A stretch of 64,000 nt of DNA from Desmodesmus armatus (taxonomy: Eukaryota > Chlorophyta > Chlorophyceae > Sphaeropleales > Scenedesmaceae), in contig VIIQ02000031.1 in the NCBI GenBank assembly GCA_007449985.2, forward strand, positions 310,001 to 374,000. The letters run 5' to 3'. Positions 43,422 through 56,175 of this stretch are shown here, in pieces. Both the position numbers and the translations under genes were made by a program. Every line of letters starts with the position of its first letter. Position 1 is the first letter of the stretch. The notes under the pieces are model-generated. The model was not told the DNA's origin, made no database searches, and saw nothing but the letters and a program-made list of their open reading frames with translations.

Positions 43422-44372
43422 CTGCAAACGGCAACAACCAAGGCAATGGGTGTGCTCTGCAGTAAGTACAAGATGTCAGGCAGTCACCAACGCAAGGAAA
43501 CAAACATTGAAGGGACACAGCTCATGACACACACACCAGCCTCTATACACAGATGCCTCTATGCACATGAGCTGTACCTCTGAGCTAGGCGGCCAGCTAG
43601 GTGTAGGTTTGGCTGCAGGACTGTGTCGCAGCAGTGCAATGCCAGCAAAGTGACATGACAGTGGGGGCTAGCTGAGGTACCTACTGCTGCAGCATCATTG
43701 CATGCTCGCTGCTTCCGCTGCAGTGAACATCCTCATATGACGCCAGGGCCTTCAGAAACGCTCTGCATCAACAAGCAATACACAGCAGCACAACAGCAGC
43801 AGCAACATACAGCATGTGTGTGGGCTGAAGTAAGAGCTCGCCATTCGTAACAACCACCTGTGGGTGATCAACATCAACAAACCTTGTGATAACATCCAGT
43901 GAAGTCTCCATAGCCACAGGAGAAGTGCAGATCACTGGTAGATCACCTGCTTCCAAGGCTGACAGCCATCAGTTCCGTACGCTCGACTCTATCAAACACA
44001 TTGTGCTGTGCAGTCATGTGCAACTGCAGAGTACTGGCTACAAACATAAACCTGGATGACATCCCTAATCCCAGCTCCCAAAGCGGTTGACAACAACCAT
44101 GACAGCATGAAGACAGCATTGGTAGGTCGACATGTAGATCATCATTGCCTTGTCCACATCTTTGCAGCTACAGCTGCAGCTACAGCTGCATTCTTGAAGC
44201 TCTTTGTCGGGCCAAACAAGGTACACACCCTGGAAGAACTGCTGTGGTGAGCGTGAAACACTCTCAGCCATGCATCACCAGGCTGCATGGGTCTGCAACG
44301 CGTGCCACAACGAGCATCATCATATCCATCAGTGTCACCTCTTGCTGCAGGGTGATTAGGGCCTTCCATACC

Positions 44373-46680
44373 ATGAGCAGAGACCAGCCTTCAGACTTGG
44401 GGACTGGCTTTGACTTCAGCTTCCCTTCCTTAGCACCAGCACAGGCGCCACAAGGACCGCAACCAGCACAGAACCCGTTTGGGATCCAACCAGCACCAGC
44501 ACCACAGCAGCCTATGCAGCAGCCGGCTCAGATTCAGTTGCAGCAACCTGTCAGGCCTCCGGCCACTTCAGAACCGCTAACAGCACGGTCGACTGTGGTC
44601 CATGCAAGCAGCAGTAGGCATGCTGGGTCAACAGCACAGCAGCAGTCAGGGCCGGAGCAGCCAGCGGTGGCGCATAAGCCTGTTCCTTTATCACAGGTGC
44701 GCAGGAGGTGCTTTGCATGGGTATTGTTGCAGTGACCAGCAGTGGATGCGCATGAGCATGTCACAACGGTGTGCTGCAGTGACAGACAAAGCAGCATTAC
44801 AGTTGTGGAGGTCGTGTGTTGCTGCAAGGCAGATGTTGATGTATCGCACACGTTTGCGCACGTCCCATAGCAGCTGCCCTGATGTGTTGATGTCTTCTAC
44901 TTGGAGGCTGACCAGCAGCATCTGCAGTTGCAGCAGATGCTGCGAAATGGTGAACGTTGCAGGAGCCCTAGCTGTGTTAGCCAGAATTCACACCATATGA
45001 GCAGTGTCCATTGGTTAGGGCCGTCTCGCAGTGGCGGCGCCAACTGGATTGAAGGTTGAGAGCGTGTCAGTGCTATTCATCACAGCTTTCAAGCTCGAAC
45101 AACAACTGTGTTGTATCGGTGCAAGAGCAATGGCGTTCCACAGTGTCCCTGTCCCTGCGCGAAAGCCTATTTCCAAAGCGAAGCCTTTCCAAATCCCACA
45201 CGGTGACACATGAAAAGTTGTCCAAGCTGTTGTGCTGCCATTGCTGCCTGCTGCAGGTGCAGGCAGAGGGTCGCCGCAACAAGGTGCCGCTGGAAAAGGG
45301 CTTCAGTCAGGTGTCCTGGCTCAAGCTGACCAAGTCAAACACAGACCTGACAGGTGCGATGGTGTGGATGGGACATGTGCTCAGCAATGCGCAAGTCATG
45401 TCTTGGGGTGCCATGCTGCAGAGGGATGGGTTGGCATGGGTCTTCTTCCCCATCTGCAGTGCGCGTGGATATGACAGGCTGGGCATCCGCTGCTGCATGG
45501 TGATGAGGATGATCGGCAGCTGTGTCATACGCATCTGCTTGGCCTGGTGCTGGTGTGCTGACAGTTGCGCTTGTCTGACTACAAGAAGCCCAGCACAAGC
45601 AATCCATGCAAGCAGGTGTTGGTCAGCACAAGTACCTGCAAGTCGGTCACTTGCATTGACTGCATGGGGTTGGCACATGGCGCATGTCCAGGGCCAGCAG
45701 TGATGCCAAACAAAGAACACCTACATGCAGAATAGTTTGCGGCAAGCTTGGTTTGCAATGTTGTTGAATCTTGCTCATAAACGAACCTTGTTCTGGTGTG
45801 CTGCTGGTGGTGGTGCAGGTGGTCAGGGGCGCAGGAAAGACATAACGCTTGACGAGGTGCGGCAGCACAGGACTGCTGAGGATGCCTGGATGGTGCTGCA
45901 TGGCAAGGTAGGTGTAGCCATCTGCAGGAGTGGTGTACTGGGTACACAAGTATCGGCATATCCTGCAGTGGGGTGCAGGGTCAAGCGTGTGCAGTAACAG
46001 GAGGACCAACAGTATCGCCTGTTGGCAGCTGCATGCTGCTGCAGCACCAGCAATTGTTAGGGACTGGTAGTTGAACATTGGAAGGTGAAGTGCACAGGCT
46101 TTGGCAACATGGTGTTGCGTCTCCTGGCATGCTGTTTACGTCACCATCTTGATTGTATTGCCACATGCGTTAGTGCCTTGGTGGAGCGCCGTGCGTGCAG
46201 ACTGAGCTCACTTGTTGGCCAGCTCGCCAGTTTGCAGCCGTCTTGTGCGGCTTGTTTGCAGTCGCTGCTGTGACATACACATACATCTGCCGCCTTGCTG
46301 TGTGTGTCTTGCACCTCATCTGCCAGGTGTACAACATCACCCCTTACTTGAAGTACCACCCAGGGGGTGCTGACATCCTCGTAAAGGCCGCTGGCAAGGA
46401 TGGCACGTCCCTCTTCAACAAATACCACCCCTGGGTGAATGCACACGGGCTTCTGGAGAAGTGCTTGATAGGGCTACTGCAAAAGCCCGGGATGGCGAGC
46501 AGCAGCAGGGCGAGCAGCAGCCGGCAGGCCAGTCTCTCAAAAGCAAGCTGGTGCAGCTTTTCAAGTAGCAGCAGGCATGGACTGGGGAATGGAGCGCTGC
46601 GCTTGGATGCCATGCTGTCAGGCAGCTGCTTCACAGCTGCTTTTGTGCTGTACTTGCTTGTGGTTGGGCATATTGTATAG
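44373..46680 (+). CDS. RLF: RLF-like cytochrome b5 domain protein
   Basis: Four exons, 44373-44696, 45257-45353, 45819-45907 and 46327-46680, with matching phases, give 287 residues. The N-terminus (about 108 residues, [19 protein letters not shown]) is Gln/Pro-rich and disordered. Next come [17 protein letters not shown] and the cytochrome b5 fold: [39 protein letters not shown] and [20 protein letters not shown]. Both haem-ligand histidines (HPGG, KYHPWV) are present. The [10 protein letters not shown] lead-in is typical of the RLF (At5g09680)/NCB5OR type rather than the ER electron-carrier b5. RLF in Arabidopsis is a cytosolic protein needed for lateral root formation; here an electron-transfer role is inferred. 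The tail ends in a hydrophobic run ([11 protein letters not shown]), which could anchor it, unlike plant RLF. Confidence 0.88.
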
Positions 46681-47836
46681 AGGTGTGCGCAGCACGTCAG
46701 CGCATCAGCACAGTTGGTGTGAGTGTTTTTTTTTTTGGGGGGGGGGGTGTATGTTGGTGTGGCTCCTGATTTGCTCAACACCGTTTTTCACTGAATCACT
46801 CGTCACTTTGCACCTTTGTGGAACTCTTCGGGTGGTGCTGCTGACACATCACCTTCGTGACTGGATGACCTTGCTGATGCCGCGTGCAGCGCACTGCACA
46901 GTGAGAAAGTCTTTGTTGGATAGGCCTGCTGAAGTACTTCAGCTTGCCCTTGGGCTTGTCCATCCAGCCTTAAGCGGCCCCATTCACATTATTCTCTCCC
47001 TACCTTCAAGCAATTAGCTTCAAGCTTGATGGGTGGCGGAGGGGTTCCCCACCTGTGGCTGTTCGTCACCCGCTTTCACCCCAACCTTTGCCTTCCTACC
47101 AACACCACTGAGACATTTCCCAAGTCACGGACAACGGATCCCACCACATGCTGCACGTCTCTTCACGCAGTGGTGGATGGCAGAGGGACTTGTTACAGTG
47201 AGACAAGGGGGGAGGGGGCGGGCGACGCAGGGGGCGGGAGACGGTGTGGCCTGTCTTTGGGACTGATGTCCATGCTGACAGCACCTACGTGGTAGTTGTA
47301 TGACATTGTTGCCATTACCAAGCCTGCAGGGCTTGGAGTAGCCTTATCGGCGCAGACGAGGCAGTCTGCAATGTCACATGACTAATTTGTCACATGACAC
47401 CGTAACGCTGAGTATTTCCTGTGAGTCTCTGTGGCACAAACAAGCAGTGAAGATATCAGCACCTACTGGGAAAGGAACATAAGGGTGCTTCACCGTACAC
47501 AACGCTTACGAAGTTCGTTGAGTCCACCTTCTCGCGGGAATAGTGCTCTGTGCGCCCAGAAACGTGACGGGCGTGTAATCTGGACTGAACGTAAGCACTT
47601 GAGCTTCAATCAGCAGGGGTCTCGCGGTCAGAAGAAGCTATCGTGGGAAGCAAGGCCAGCGGAGAGCTGCTGCCTGGTGGGTGTTTTATGGGCTTGCAAA
47701 AGTGCACTATGCTGTTCGTGCTTGCGTGGTTTGCTAAGGATCGTCGCGCAGTAGCTGCTGACGACATGGCTGATGGGGATGGGTCTCTGCACTGTGTGTG
47801 CTTGTGCTGTAGGCAGCCGGCCTGCAGGCAGCTGAC
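46681..47836 (+). other. Intergenic stretch and leader of the next gene
   Basis: No supported coding region. A T-run followed by a G-run lies at about 46728-46747. The F-box/LRR coding frame extends in frame upstream of 47837 to a GTAG acceptor at 47812, so a small 5' exon may lie in 47600-47790. Confidence 0.4.
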
Positions 47837-50800
47837 ATGGTGATGGAGGCAGATCTCAGGGCCAGGGGGCCTCCTCCTACGCACCATATGCCAGGGATGG
47901 GCCCACCTCTGCCACAGCAGCAGAACTGGGGCATGCCCTATCCGCCGCAGCACGGGCAGCAGCTGCCTGGGCAGCCCATGATGATGCCGCCAGGAGGACC
48001 ATACAGTGGTCCTTACCCTATTCTGATGCCGGGTCCCATCCTGTACCCGATGAATGCCCCACCCCCAGCACACCTGATGGCAATGCATCAGGGCCCGCAC
48101 CACCACTGGGGCCACCAGCCATTCATGCAGCACCCGCAGCACATGCAGCATGCACAGATGCAGGCAGCAAGGCGGATGCGCCCGCCACCTGGCGGACCCC
48201 ACCAGCAGCCTCAGCACGCCCCGCGGCCACCCCTGCCTGCAAGCTACAGGCAGCCACCCACACCACAGGGCCGCCCTGGCGCCCTGAACACGCAGCCCAC
48301 CACGCCAGCTTCTGGGCATGGTGCAGCCAGCAAGTCAGGAGCCCGGGCCATGCTGGTGCAGCCACTCACAGCAGGAACAGCACGGCAGGCCCAAGCAGCT
48401 GGAGGGGCCGCGCACGGCGCAGCCAAGGGTGCCAGGGCAGCGGCAGCAGGCCCCGACCCTGAGGTGTTGCAGATTGTGGACGCCATGGACGTTGACGTCG
48501 ACTCTGATGACAGCGACGAGGCGCAGTCCCCTGAGCTGCTGCAGAATGATGGCGCATCGGGCTGGGCATGGTTGGTGGATGGTGTCCTGCAGCAGGTGAG
48601 GTTTGGCGCGGAGTGTCTGGCGGCCCGGTGCGAAGGGCCATCGCATGCTGCCTGCAAGATTTAGCTTTCCTGCAGTTCTCTTGTCACACCCCGCTCCTGT
48701 GCTGAGGTGTCGAGCATGTCTGTGCCTTCATCCTGCTGACCTGAGCTGGCTTTTTTTGTCCTGCGAACGTCGCTTCAGGTGGTTGGGTACCTTCAAGGCA
48801 ACAGTGCAACTCTGAGTGCCTTCAGAGCCACCTGTGTCAACTGGAAGGCCTGCGCAGACTCCAACATGCTGACGCTGTCTCCAAAGGCTCTGCTACCGAA
48901 GGACCTCATCAGGCTGTTCCCTGTGCTGGAGGTAGGTTAATCTGTGTAGCAGCCAGCGCTCCCCAGCCCACACTGCCAGCATGGTGTGCTTGATGAGATG
49001 ATCAGCACTTCTGCAGCATCAGGCATCCTGCGCAGATCACCCGCATGCTGGGTCAAAGCTGGGATTAACCTGTTCGTACTGTGGTTACCGTTGCCTGCTG
49101 TCTTCTGTTGTGCTTTGCAGGACCTGCAGCTTGTGTCCTGCCGCAACGTTCGCAACAGGGACCTCTACGTGCTGGCCAACAATGACCTGCACCTGACCAG
49201 CTTGGTGCTGGGTGATGACACCAACAAGCCTTGGGTCACGAACAGGTGTGCTGGTAGTCTGTTGCTGATCCCTATTGTCATGTGCTGACTGGCTATCACC
49301 AGCTTCCTGCAGGTTGTTTTGTGTGTCGCAGGATATCCTGCATGTTCTTTGTGTCGCAGGATATCCTGCAGGTTGGATGGTGTGTTGCAGGATTCCTGCA
49401 GGTTGAATGGTGTGTGGAAAGACCTCCTTTGTTTGCTGCAGGACTGTCCTGCTCACTGGTACTAGCCCATGCTTGTGCTGACGGCCTTGCTGGGTTGTCC
49501 TGCAGGGGCATTGAGAGCATCGCCAAGATGACCAAGCTCAAGTTCAGCGCGCTGCACGACTGCAACAGCATCACCAACAATGGCATCACAGCCATCCAAG
49601 CGCTCACCGGCCTGGAGACCCTCAGCCTGCGCGGCTGCAGGAAGCTGACGAACAATGGCATGGCCACCATCAAGGTGCGCCCCTGGCTCCTGGATCTTAA
49701 CAAACTCTGCAATGGCTGGCTGGCTGAAGCATGCAGGATACACTGCTCCTGCATGTCCCATGTGCTTGTGTAGTCTAAACATGAACCTGTGTGGCAGGTG
49801 TCCTGCAGAACTCTGGCGCTCTGGGTTCATGCACCAACACATCGCTTGCATGTGTGCACTACCTTCCCCACACAGGCGCTCACCAACCTGTCCAAGCTCA
49901 ATCTGTACGGCTGCAAGCGGCTGAGCGATCAGGGCTTGAGTGCCCTGACCAGCTTGCCTCTGAAGGCTCTGTCCCTGGGCCAGACACGCATCCGCAAGGA
50001 GGGCCTCAAGCAACTTGCCGGCCTGACCCAGCTGACCGAGCTGCACCTGGTGAAGGAGGAGGTCGGTCTGGACGGCCTGGTGCAGCTGTCGGCGCTGACT
50101 GGGCTGCATACGCTGTCGCTGCGGGACCTGAAGCTGACCAACCCTGTGGTTGCGGTAAGCATGGGCCTTCAGGCTGTGCTGGGCTGGGACAGCATGCTTG
50201 CATGATCACAACACATGCAGGATTGTGTGAGTACAGATGCAATGCAGGAATGTGTCCAGCACAGATGCACTTTGCAGCAGTTGCCACGAAGCCCGCCTGT
50301 GCTTGTGCTGCTCATACCTTTGAGCATTGTGTCATCCTCACCTGGCTGTATATTGATTCACACATCATGCAGGCTCTGCTGGCAAACCTGACCACCAACT
50401 TGAAGGATCTGAGCCTGTTCCGCAACCAGCTCAGCAACACACTCATATACGACACAGAGAGGTTGCACAACCTGACCGCGCTGGACCTCCGTGAGACGGG
50501 CATTTGTGGTGAGCAAGCACGACTGCTGCCTGATTCAGGTGTCCATGTCCTGCAGCACGTGAGCTGGTGCGGTGCTGTGCTGTGCGCAGCATTGGGTTGA
50601 CAGGGACAGCATGTTTATATCTTGATTACAACCAAGATGCTGTCACGTCTTGGTGTCACCTTGCCTGACCAACTTCCTGCGTTGTCTTGGCGTCTGTGCA
50701 GATGTTGGGCTGATGGGCTTCACTGCCCTCGTGAACCTCAGAGTCCTCAAGCTGAAGCCACCCCTGACCAATGTCACCTCGGCGCCCCCCGCCAGCAGCT

Positions 50801-52588
50801 ACGAGCGCGTCCGTGAGCTCACACAGCTGCGCAGCCTGACAGTTGCTGTGCCAGTGTTGGGGCCAGCGCAGATGCTAGCCATTGGCGCGCTGACGGGCCT
50901 GCAGGTGGGGGCTGGGACGGGGCTGGGACGGTGCTCCAGGGTGTCTGCAGATAGTGGAAACTCAGGGTGGCTTTAATGAATGAAGGTGTTACACGGGTTT
51001 CTCAAGCAACTACGTTGCAACTGAACCCAGCCACGGATGGACACAACCAGCACGGAAGGGGGCCGTTCGGACAAACCCCACCATCAAAAGCTTGTCACGC
51101 ACACTCAGTGTGCTTCCAGATTGCGAACACAGAGATATAATACACTGGAAGGACTGAATGGCGCCAACGGCACTGCTTCTCGCACCTGCAGGGTTGCGAC
51201 AAGAAAGGGCGGACGGAACAGAAAACAGCGAACACACAGCTGCGAGCCACAAAACACTCCCACATGTTGCAGTGGGCGCACGTGGGGGCAACTTCACCGA
51301 CACCACCAGTCGCTGCACTGTTCACAAGCCAGCAGGATAGAAGTCACACAGCAGCCAGCAACTCACATGTCACCACATGCAGAAGCTCAATGCCTAACTA
51401 CCCGCAAACCGTTGCCTCCTAACAGCACCACATGCCATGCAATGAAAGGCTGCTGTGTGAGCGCAAGCCCCTCAGGGTGGCTTTTCTGCATTACCTGAAT
51501 CTCTGGGCTACTCAGCAAGTGTAGTCACAGGGTGGCCCAGCATCAGTCAGGCAGTCCAGCATCATAGAGTTTTTGACTTAGAAAGGGTCATAGGCATTAT
51601 AGGATAGAAGAAGAAGGGGCAAGAAGAAGAAGGCATTATAGGATTTGGCAATTTCGCGCTTTCTTGCAGTCAAGAAACGTCACAAGCACATCACAGATGT
51701 CACTGTGGCAGTGTGGGCATCCAGGGTGCGTGGCGCAGCTGGTTAGCGCGTAGGTCTCACAACACCAGCATGTCATGACACAGCCAAGCTGTGGGAAATC
51801 CTAAGGTCGTGAGTTCGAGCCTCACCGCGCCCAGTTTTGTGCATCAGCATAGTGCTGCAAACCTAGAGGGGGGCCCTATGGCTCAGGGCAACCGGCTGCA
51901 GGTAGGGGTGGGCATGGGAGCAATGTTGTGGAGGGGGTTGTGTTTGGAGGCTGGGCTTGACAGTGTGAAGGCCACCCCCCACCCCCCTTGTGTCGTAGGT
52001 AGTGCAGTGTGTGCAGACAATTGCAATGCCACACTCTCTTTGATCAAACTCGCAGGAAGCAGGACCTGCACACACAAGTACTCCCTCTGTCGACACACAC
52101 ACACACACCAAACCTGCCTGATGAGCTTGTGGATAATCATTTGCTGCTGTCAGATCTGCTGTGGCAGCAGCAAGGCACTAATGCACATGTTGTTCAATTC
52201 ATGCTTGCAGGAGCTTGACCTGGGCAGGGGCTACGTGGCTACTCCCCAAGATGATGAGGTTCTTCAGGCCTGTGTGTACACTCAGGTCGCCAAGCTGACG
52301 CAGCTGACCTCCCTGGACCTCAGCCGCCGCAGGGCCATTGACAAGCAGGAGGCCGAGGAGAGGAAGAAGGCGGGCAAGCCCAAGTACCCCAAGGAGCTGC
52401 GTGTGATGATGGAGGCGCTTCCAAGGCTGTGCTACCTGAACCTGGGGTCTACTGCCATTGAGGCCGCGGCTATCAAGAAGCTGATTAGCAAGTTCCCCAC
52501 CGTCAACATTGATGGCCGCAAGAGCATGTCAGAGTCAGCGCCAGAATTGGCCAACTTCGGTCTGGCCGGCACGCTGTGCGTGCTGTGA
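47837..52588 (+). CDS. F-box/LRR protein with Pro/Met-rich N-terminus
   Basis: Eight exons with consistent phases, 47837-48595, 48779-48931, 49121-49245, 49506-49674, 49876-50154, 50373-50508, 50702-50904 and 52211-52588, give about 733 residues. The first 215 residues are Pro/Met/Gln/His-rich and disordered. Then an acidic segment (DVDVDSDDSDEAQSPE) leads into an F-box-like region across exons 1-2 (WAWLVDGVLQQVVGYLQG, AFRATCVNWKACADS). LRRs follow, including DLQLVSCRNVRNRDL, LETLSLRGCRKLTNNGM, LSKLNLYGCKRLSDQGL and LTSLDLSRRR, of the cysteine-containing AMN1/FBXL type. The likely role is an SCF substrate receptor, inferred from the family. It is not a close paralogue of the 20.9-31.2 kb trio. 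The start is uncertain because the frame is open upstream. Intron 7 (1.3 kb) carries a tRNA gene. Confidence 0.83.
49306..49418 (+). repeat. 28-31-bp tandem repeat, four units, in an F-box/LRR intron
   Basis: Units start with CCTGCAGGTT or CCTGCATGTT at 49306, 49337, 49365 and 49395. Junctions form small palindromes such as GCAGGATATCCTGC. Confidence 0.85.
51724..51833 (+). tRNA. tRNA-Val (CAC), with a 36-nt intron
   Basis: The cloverleaf is complete. The acceptor stem GGGTGCG pairs with CGCGCCC (one G-U pair), with discriminator A. The D-arm is GCGC-AGCTGGTTA-GCGC, the anticodon stem TAGGT/TCCTA, and the T-arm GTGAG-TTCGAGC-CTCAC. Box A is TGGCGCAGCTGG at 51731 and box B is GTTCGAGCCT. A TTTT terminator follows at 51835. 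With the intron after position 37, the loop reads CTCACA|A, anticodon CAC. The intron contains TGTG, which can pair with CACA, the usual anticodon-intron helix. The body strongly resembles elongator tRNA-Met (TAGGTCTCATAATCCTA), so Met is the alternative if the splice site differs. It lies inside an intron of the F-box/LRR gene, same strand. Confidence 0.85.
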
Positions 52589-55500
52589 GCAGTGCATGGG
52601 AGACGATTCGCGCACTGCAGCCGTTGGGAAATCTGGAGGCGCAGCCAGTATTGGGGAGACATTAGCAGTGGTAGCGGTGCGTGCCCGGCTGTGCTCTTTT
52701 CATTGACTGCTGCGCCTGGTAATTGGGCGTTTTGTTGCCATACCAGGCAGTGGGAGGCAGGTGGCACCTGTGTGTGCATCCTGGTGCTTTAGCTGTGTGA
52801 GTACTGCCTCGAGGTGTTTCTTGCAGCACTACCAATCGTGAGGAGGTGCCATCGGCACACCTGCTATGTTTGGTGCCTTGTGTGGGCTGTATCGATCATG
52901 CAGGGATGGGAAGGGGTTCATGTCCGGTCTGGATAGATGCAAGTGAAGGCCATGCGTATGTACACTTACTCTACCGCGGTGCAATTCGGATGTGGCTCCA
53001 GCAGCAGGGCTCACAGGAAGGGTTTTGGTGGATGTTTTCATGCTGAGTACGACCCAGCATCGGAAAAGCGTGATCTTCCTTGGGCAATCTTCAGGCTGCC
53101 AGTGCACATGGTGTTTTCTATGGTGTGTATGGAGGTGTTGGGTTCAGCCAACTGCTGCACACCTGTTGTTCCTGACGAGTGCTTGAGGCCTGTCAACATA
53201 GGCCTTGTGTGGCTGCCGGTGTTCTGCCAGCATGCAACCCTGTGGCATGCTTACAGGGCGCTGATGCATGTGCCCACGCTAGCAATAAAGGTTTTTGCCG
53301 TTTCAACTGAGGCTGTTCAACATACACGGTTTGGATTTGGGGTCTTTCTTGTTTGCATTGCAAAGCCCTATGCTTGCAAGTGCCAGGTCATTCTGGCGGA
53401 ACTTGGCGAGGCCCATTTGTAGATGTCGCATGAGCGTGCAGCAAGGTCATGGCGTACGGAGCCCTGTTTCTGGTGCAAGCGTGGTGTTACTCAGTGGGGC
53501 CAGGAGGCATGCGTGTGGCTTGTGCAGCCGTCAGTGCTGAAACCCTCGGCGTCCTGGCAGGGAGCCTGGACTGGTTGCTGGCGTGTGGCCAGTTGACAGC
53601 AGGCTGCCCTATTTGACAAAGCAAAAATCATAAAACTTGCTTGTGTCCTGTCATGTGTCGCTGCGCACGGTGTACACTGCAGGGGAGGCTTCACACCAGG
53701 TAGTGCTGCGCCAGCGCTGTGTACCTCAACAGGGATTGCAGGGCTGGTGCTTTGCCTAAGCTGTGGGAATTGGCGTCACGCTTCGGGTGTGTCTGTGTGT
53801 TATTGTGACCTTGTACATTACGCTCCTCTTACATGGTGTGCTTTTGTCAGAGGGTGATGGCACTCCAGGTGGGTTTGCAGCCACTGACGCTGCTGCAGAG
53901 CAGGTCTGGCAACCCAAAGCAAGCAGGCAGCCCAGCAGTCGGGCACAATGGTTGGGGGTCGCATTCAGCATTTGCTTGTGTCGGGCATTTTATGGCCAGG
54001 TGATGGGAAACAGCAAGGGCTGAGTGCTGCCAATTCTGGCATCATGCACTACAATTTTCGCACACATGCCTATGCCTTGCTTGTTTGCTGTGCCTTGTGT
54101 TTGTACGTGGAGGGGGGGGGGGGCGGTGTTTACAGCATCCCTGACTGGTGGTGCCTTCGGCTTGGGTTCAAGCCTGCTGGCGAGGCAATTCAAGTTATAA
54201 CACACCTCGCCATCTGGCAAGCCAGTTGGTGCTCGCCTGGGTGTGAGGTCTTGTGGGAGGCATGCGTATGAGCGGACAGGTTTCACCCCTGCCTTGCAAG
54301 CAGTTGGGTGGTTCCTGTTGCAACTGGCTGGCTTGCTGACTGGCTGATCTGGTGGTGAGGGCTTTTAGGGCCTACCGGGAGCAACGGCTGACATGTCTGG
54401 GGGGGGGGTGGCACGGGCTGCGGCGTGCACAGTGTGCTCAATGCTGTGCTGTGGTTGCTGCCTGCTTCCTTTCACGGATGCTGGCACTTGCTGCCTTGCG
54501 TCATGGCCCGACTATTTGTCAGAGAGCTTTTACGTGGCATTGGTGGAAGGCATGCAAGCAGGGTTTTTGGACTGGGTTTCCTGCAAGCATATCATCCTGG
54601 CTGGTTTGGTGCACTCCCTGAGTGATCAATATAGTTTACCTTTGACAGCGTCTTGTGCCTGGGTCGTGTACCCTGCCAGAGTTGGGACACCCAGTGCATC
54701 CCATGCCTGCTGCACCACCCACGCACACAAGTAATCTCTGTGCTAACACACTGGTGTCACGTCAGCAGCAATCCACTTTCATGCCTTTGGAGCTTGCTGT
54801 GCTGCAGAAGCACACAAGTTCATGTCCGTCACGAGGGTGGTGTGTGGTGTAGTGGGTGTGGTGCAGCGGCGGCTCAAAGGATGCGTGGTGCAACAGCTGG
54901 TAACATAACCTTTGAATTGACATGTTGAACTCCCAAACATCCAGTTACACAAGTAGAAGTGGTTGGGGTATGCTGGAGTCCAATGTTTCCATCTTGATTG
55001 TCAGGTTGGAGTAGCACTGGCAGAACATGCCTCAAGCACGTCACCCTGATATGAGCTGGCCCACACTGGCTGCTTAAGCTTTCCATGCTGGGTATTTCAG
55101 GCCACTCTGTGTCCTTCCAGGCAGATACCTGTCAGAGGTTCAACAGGCCTGATGTGCTCGTGGCAGCAACTGAACCCGGCTTTGCGAATTTGTGGGACTG
55201 TGTATGCAAAAGAAAAATGGAATGTGTGCGGTCTGGCTGCATGAGAACGCTCAGGGGATTGCTTGACACAGTGACTCACAACAGCAGCTTACTCAACAGT
55301 GCAGATATCAACGCAGCCCCCCTGGTCAACTCGACGTTTCTTTATATATGGTTCGGAACAAAAGGACAGTTGCACTTTCAAGAAACATGGGGCCACGGCT
55401 GGCAGTCGTGGGAGATCTTTGTGAGTCCTTTTCAGGCCTGTTTAAGGCTTTCAGGAGTTTCTGAAGAATTGCTAGGTTCGTTTTTTTCTCTCCCAAAAGG

Positions 55501-56175
55501 CCAAGACCGTCGGTGGGCGTCCCCTTGTCAGAAAGGGATGCTGGTGCCAGTGCCAGTTCCCCTTCCTTCTGCATGACCATCCAGGGGCTGAGCTATGCAG
55601 TACACACTTATCTGACGTGCCTGCAGTCGGGCACAGTGATCCCTGGAGCTGAGCAACGGGCAGAAGGCACAACAGCAGCGTCCGTGTGACACACGGGGAC
55701 AAAGGACCAAATCCCTGGGACAGGCATGTCCTTTCTGGTCCGCAGTCGCAACTCTCAGAAATGGGGCCGCACAGGCAGTATCCCTGGGCCAACTTCTTTT
55801 TCTGTGAGGACAGGCAGGCGGGCAAGTGGGGAGTCGGACAGTGTTGTGCTGGGCAGGGCAGGTGAGCATCATCTGGTCTAGCTGTGTGTGGGGCACCAGG
55901 GGGTGTGCTGTTACAGGCACTACACGTTTTGTTTCCAACCAAGCCAACTTGCACTCAGTTGTTCACCGTGCACCAGCCGTCAATCAACACAGCCAGCAGC
56001 AGGAGTCACTACCCATGAAATATGGCCACACCCAGCGGAGGGCTGGCCTGCTTGCATGGCATGCGGCGGGCAGTATGTTCATGTCCAGGTGGACTTGCGC
56101 TGGTGTCGCCTGCAGCCTGCCTCAAGGCCAACATAGTGCTGCACGGTGTCACGTTCCCTCCTTGTGTGTCTGCAG
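52589..56175 (+). other. Long stretch without a supported gene
   Basis: The longest open frames (52937-53422, 161 codons; 55085-55576, 163 codons) carry no motif and no convincing splice context. It probably holds the 3' untranslated region of the F-box/LRR gene and the upstream exons or promoter of the kinase gene. The kinase exon at 56176 begins in mid-codon, so at least one kinase exon must lie within this stretch. Confidence 0.45.

Noticed and set aside
45056..45703. 215-codon open frame overlapping RLF exon 2
   Set aside because: It reads through exon 2 in the wrong frame (the b5 lead-in [10 protein letters not shown] is in this frame only up to the donor at 45353) and continues into the intron; the exon chain explains the conserved part.
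51724..51833. Initial call as elongator tRNA-Met (CAT)
   Set aside because: No T follows CTCA in the sequence, so CAT cannot be formed with an intron at the canonical position; CAC with a pairing intron fits better. It is kept as the stated alternative.
52937..53422. 161-codon open frame
   Set aside because: No motif, no splice context and ordinary composition; more likely part of a long untranslated or intergenic stretch.
55085..55576. 163-codon open frame
   Set aside because: No recognisable domain and no flanking exon signals; a chance frame is as likely.
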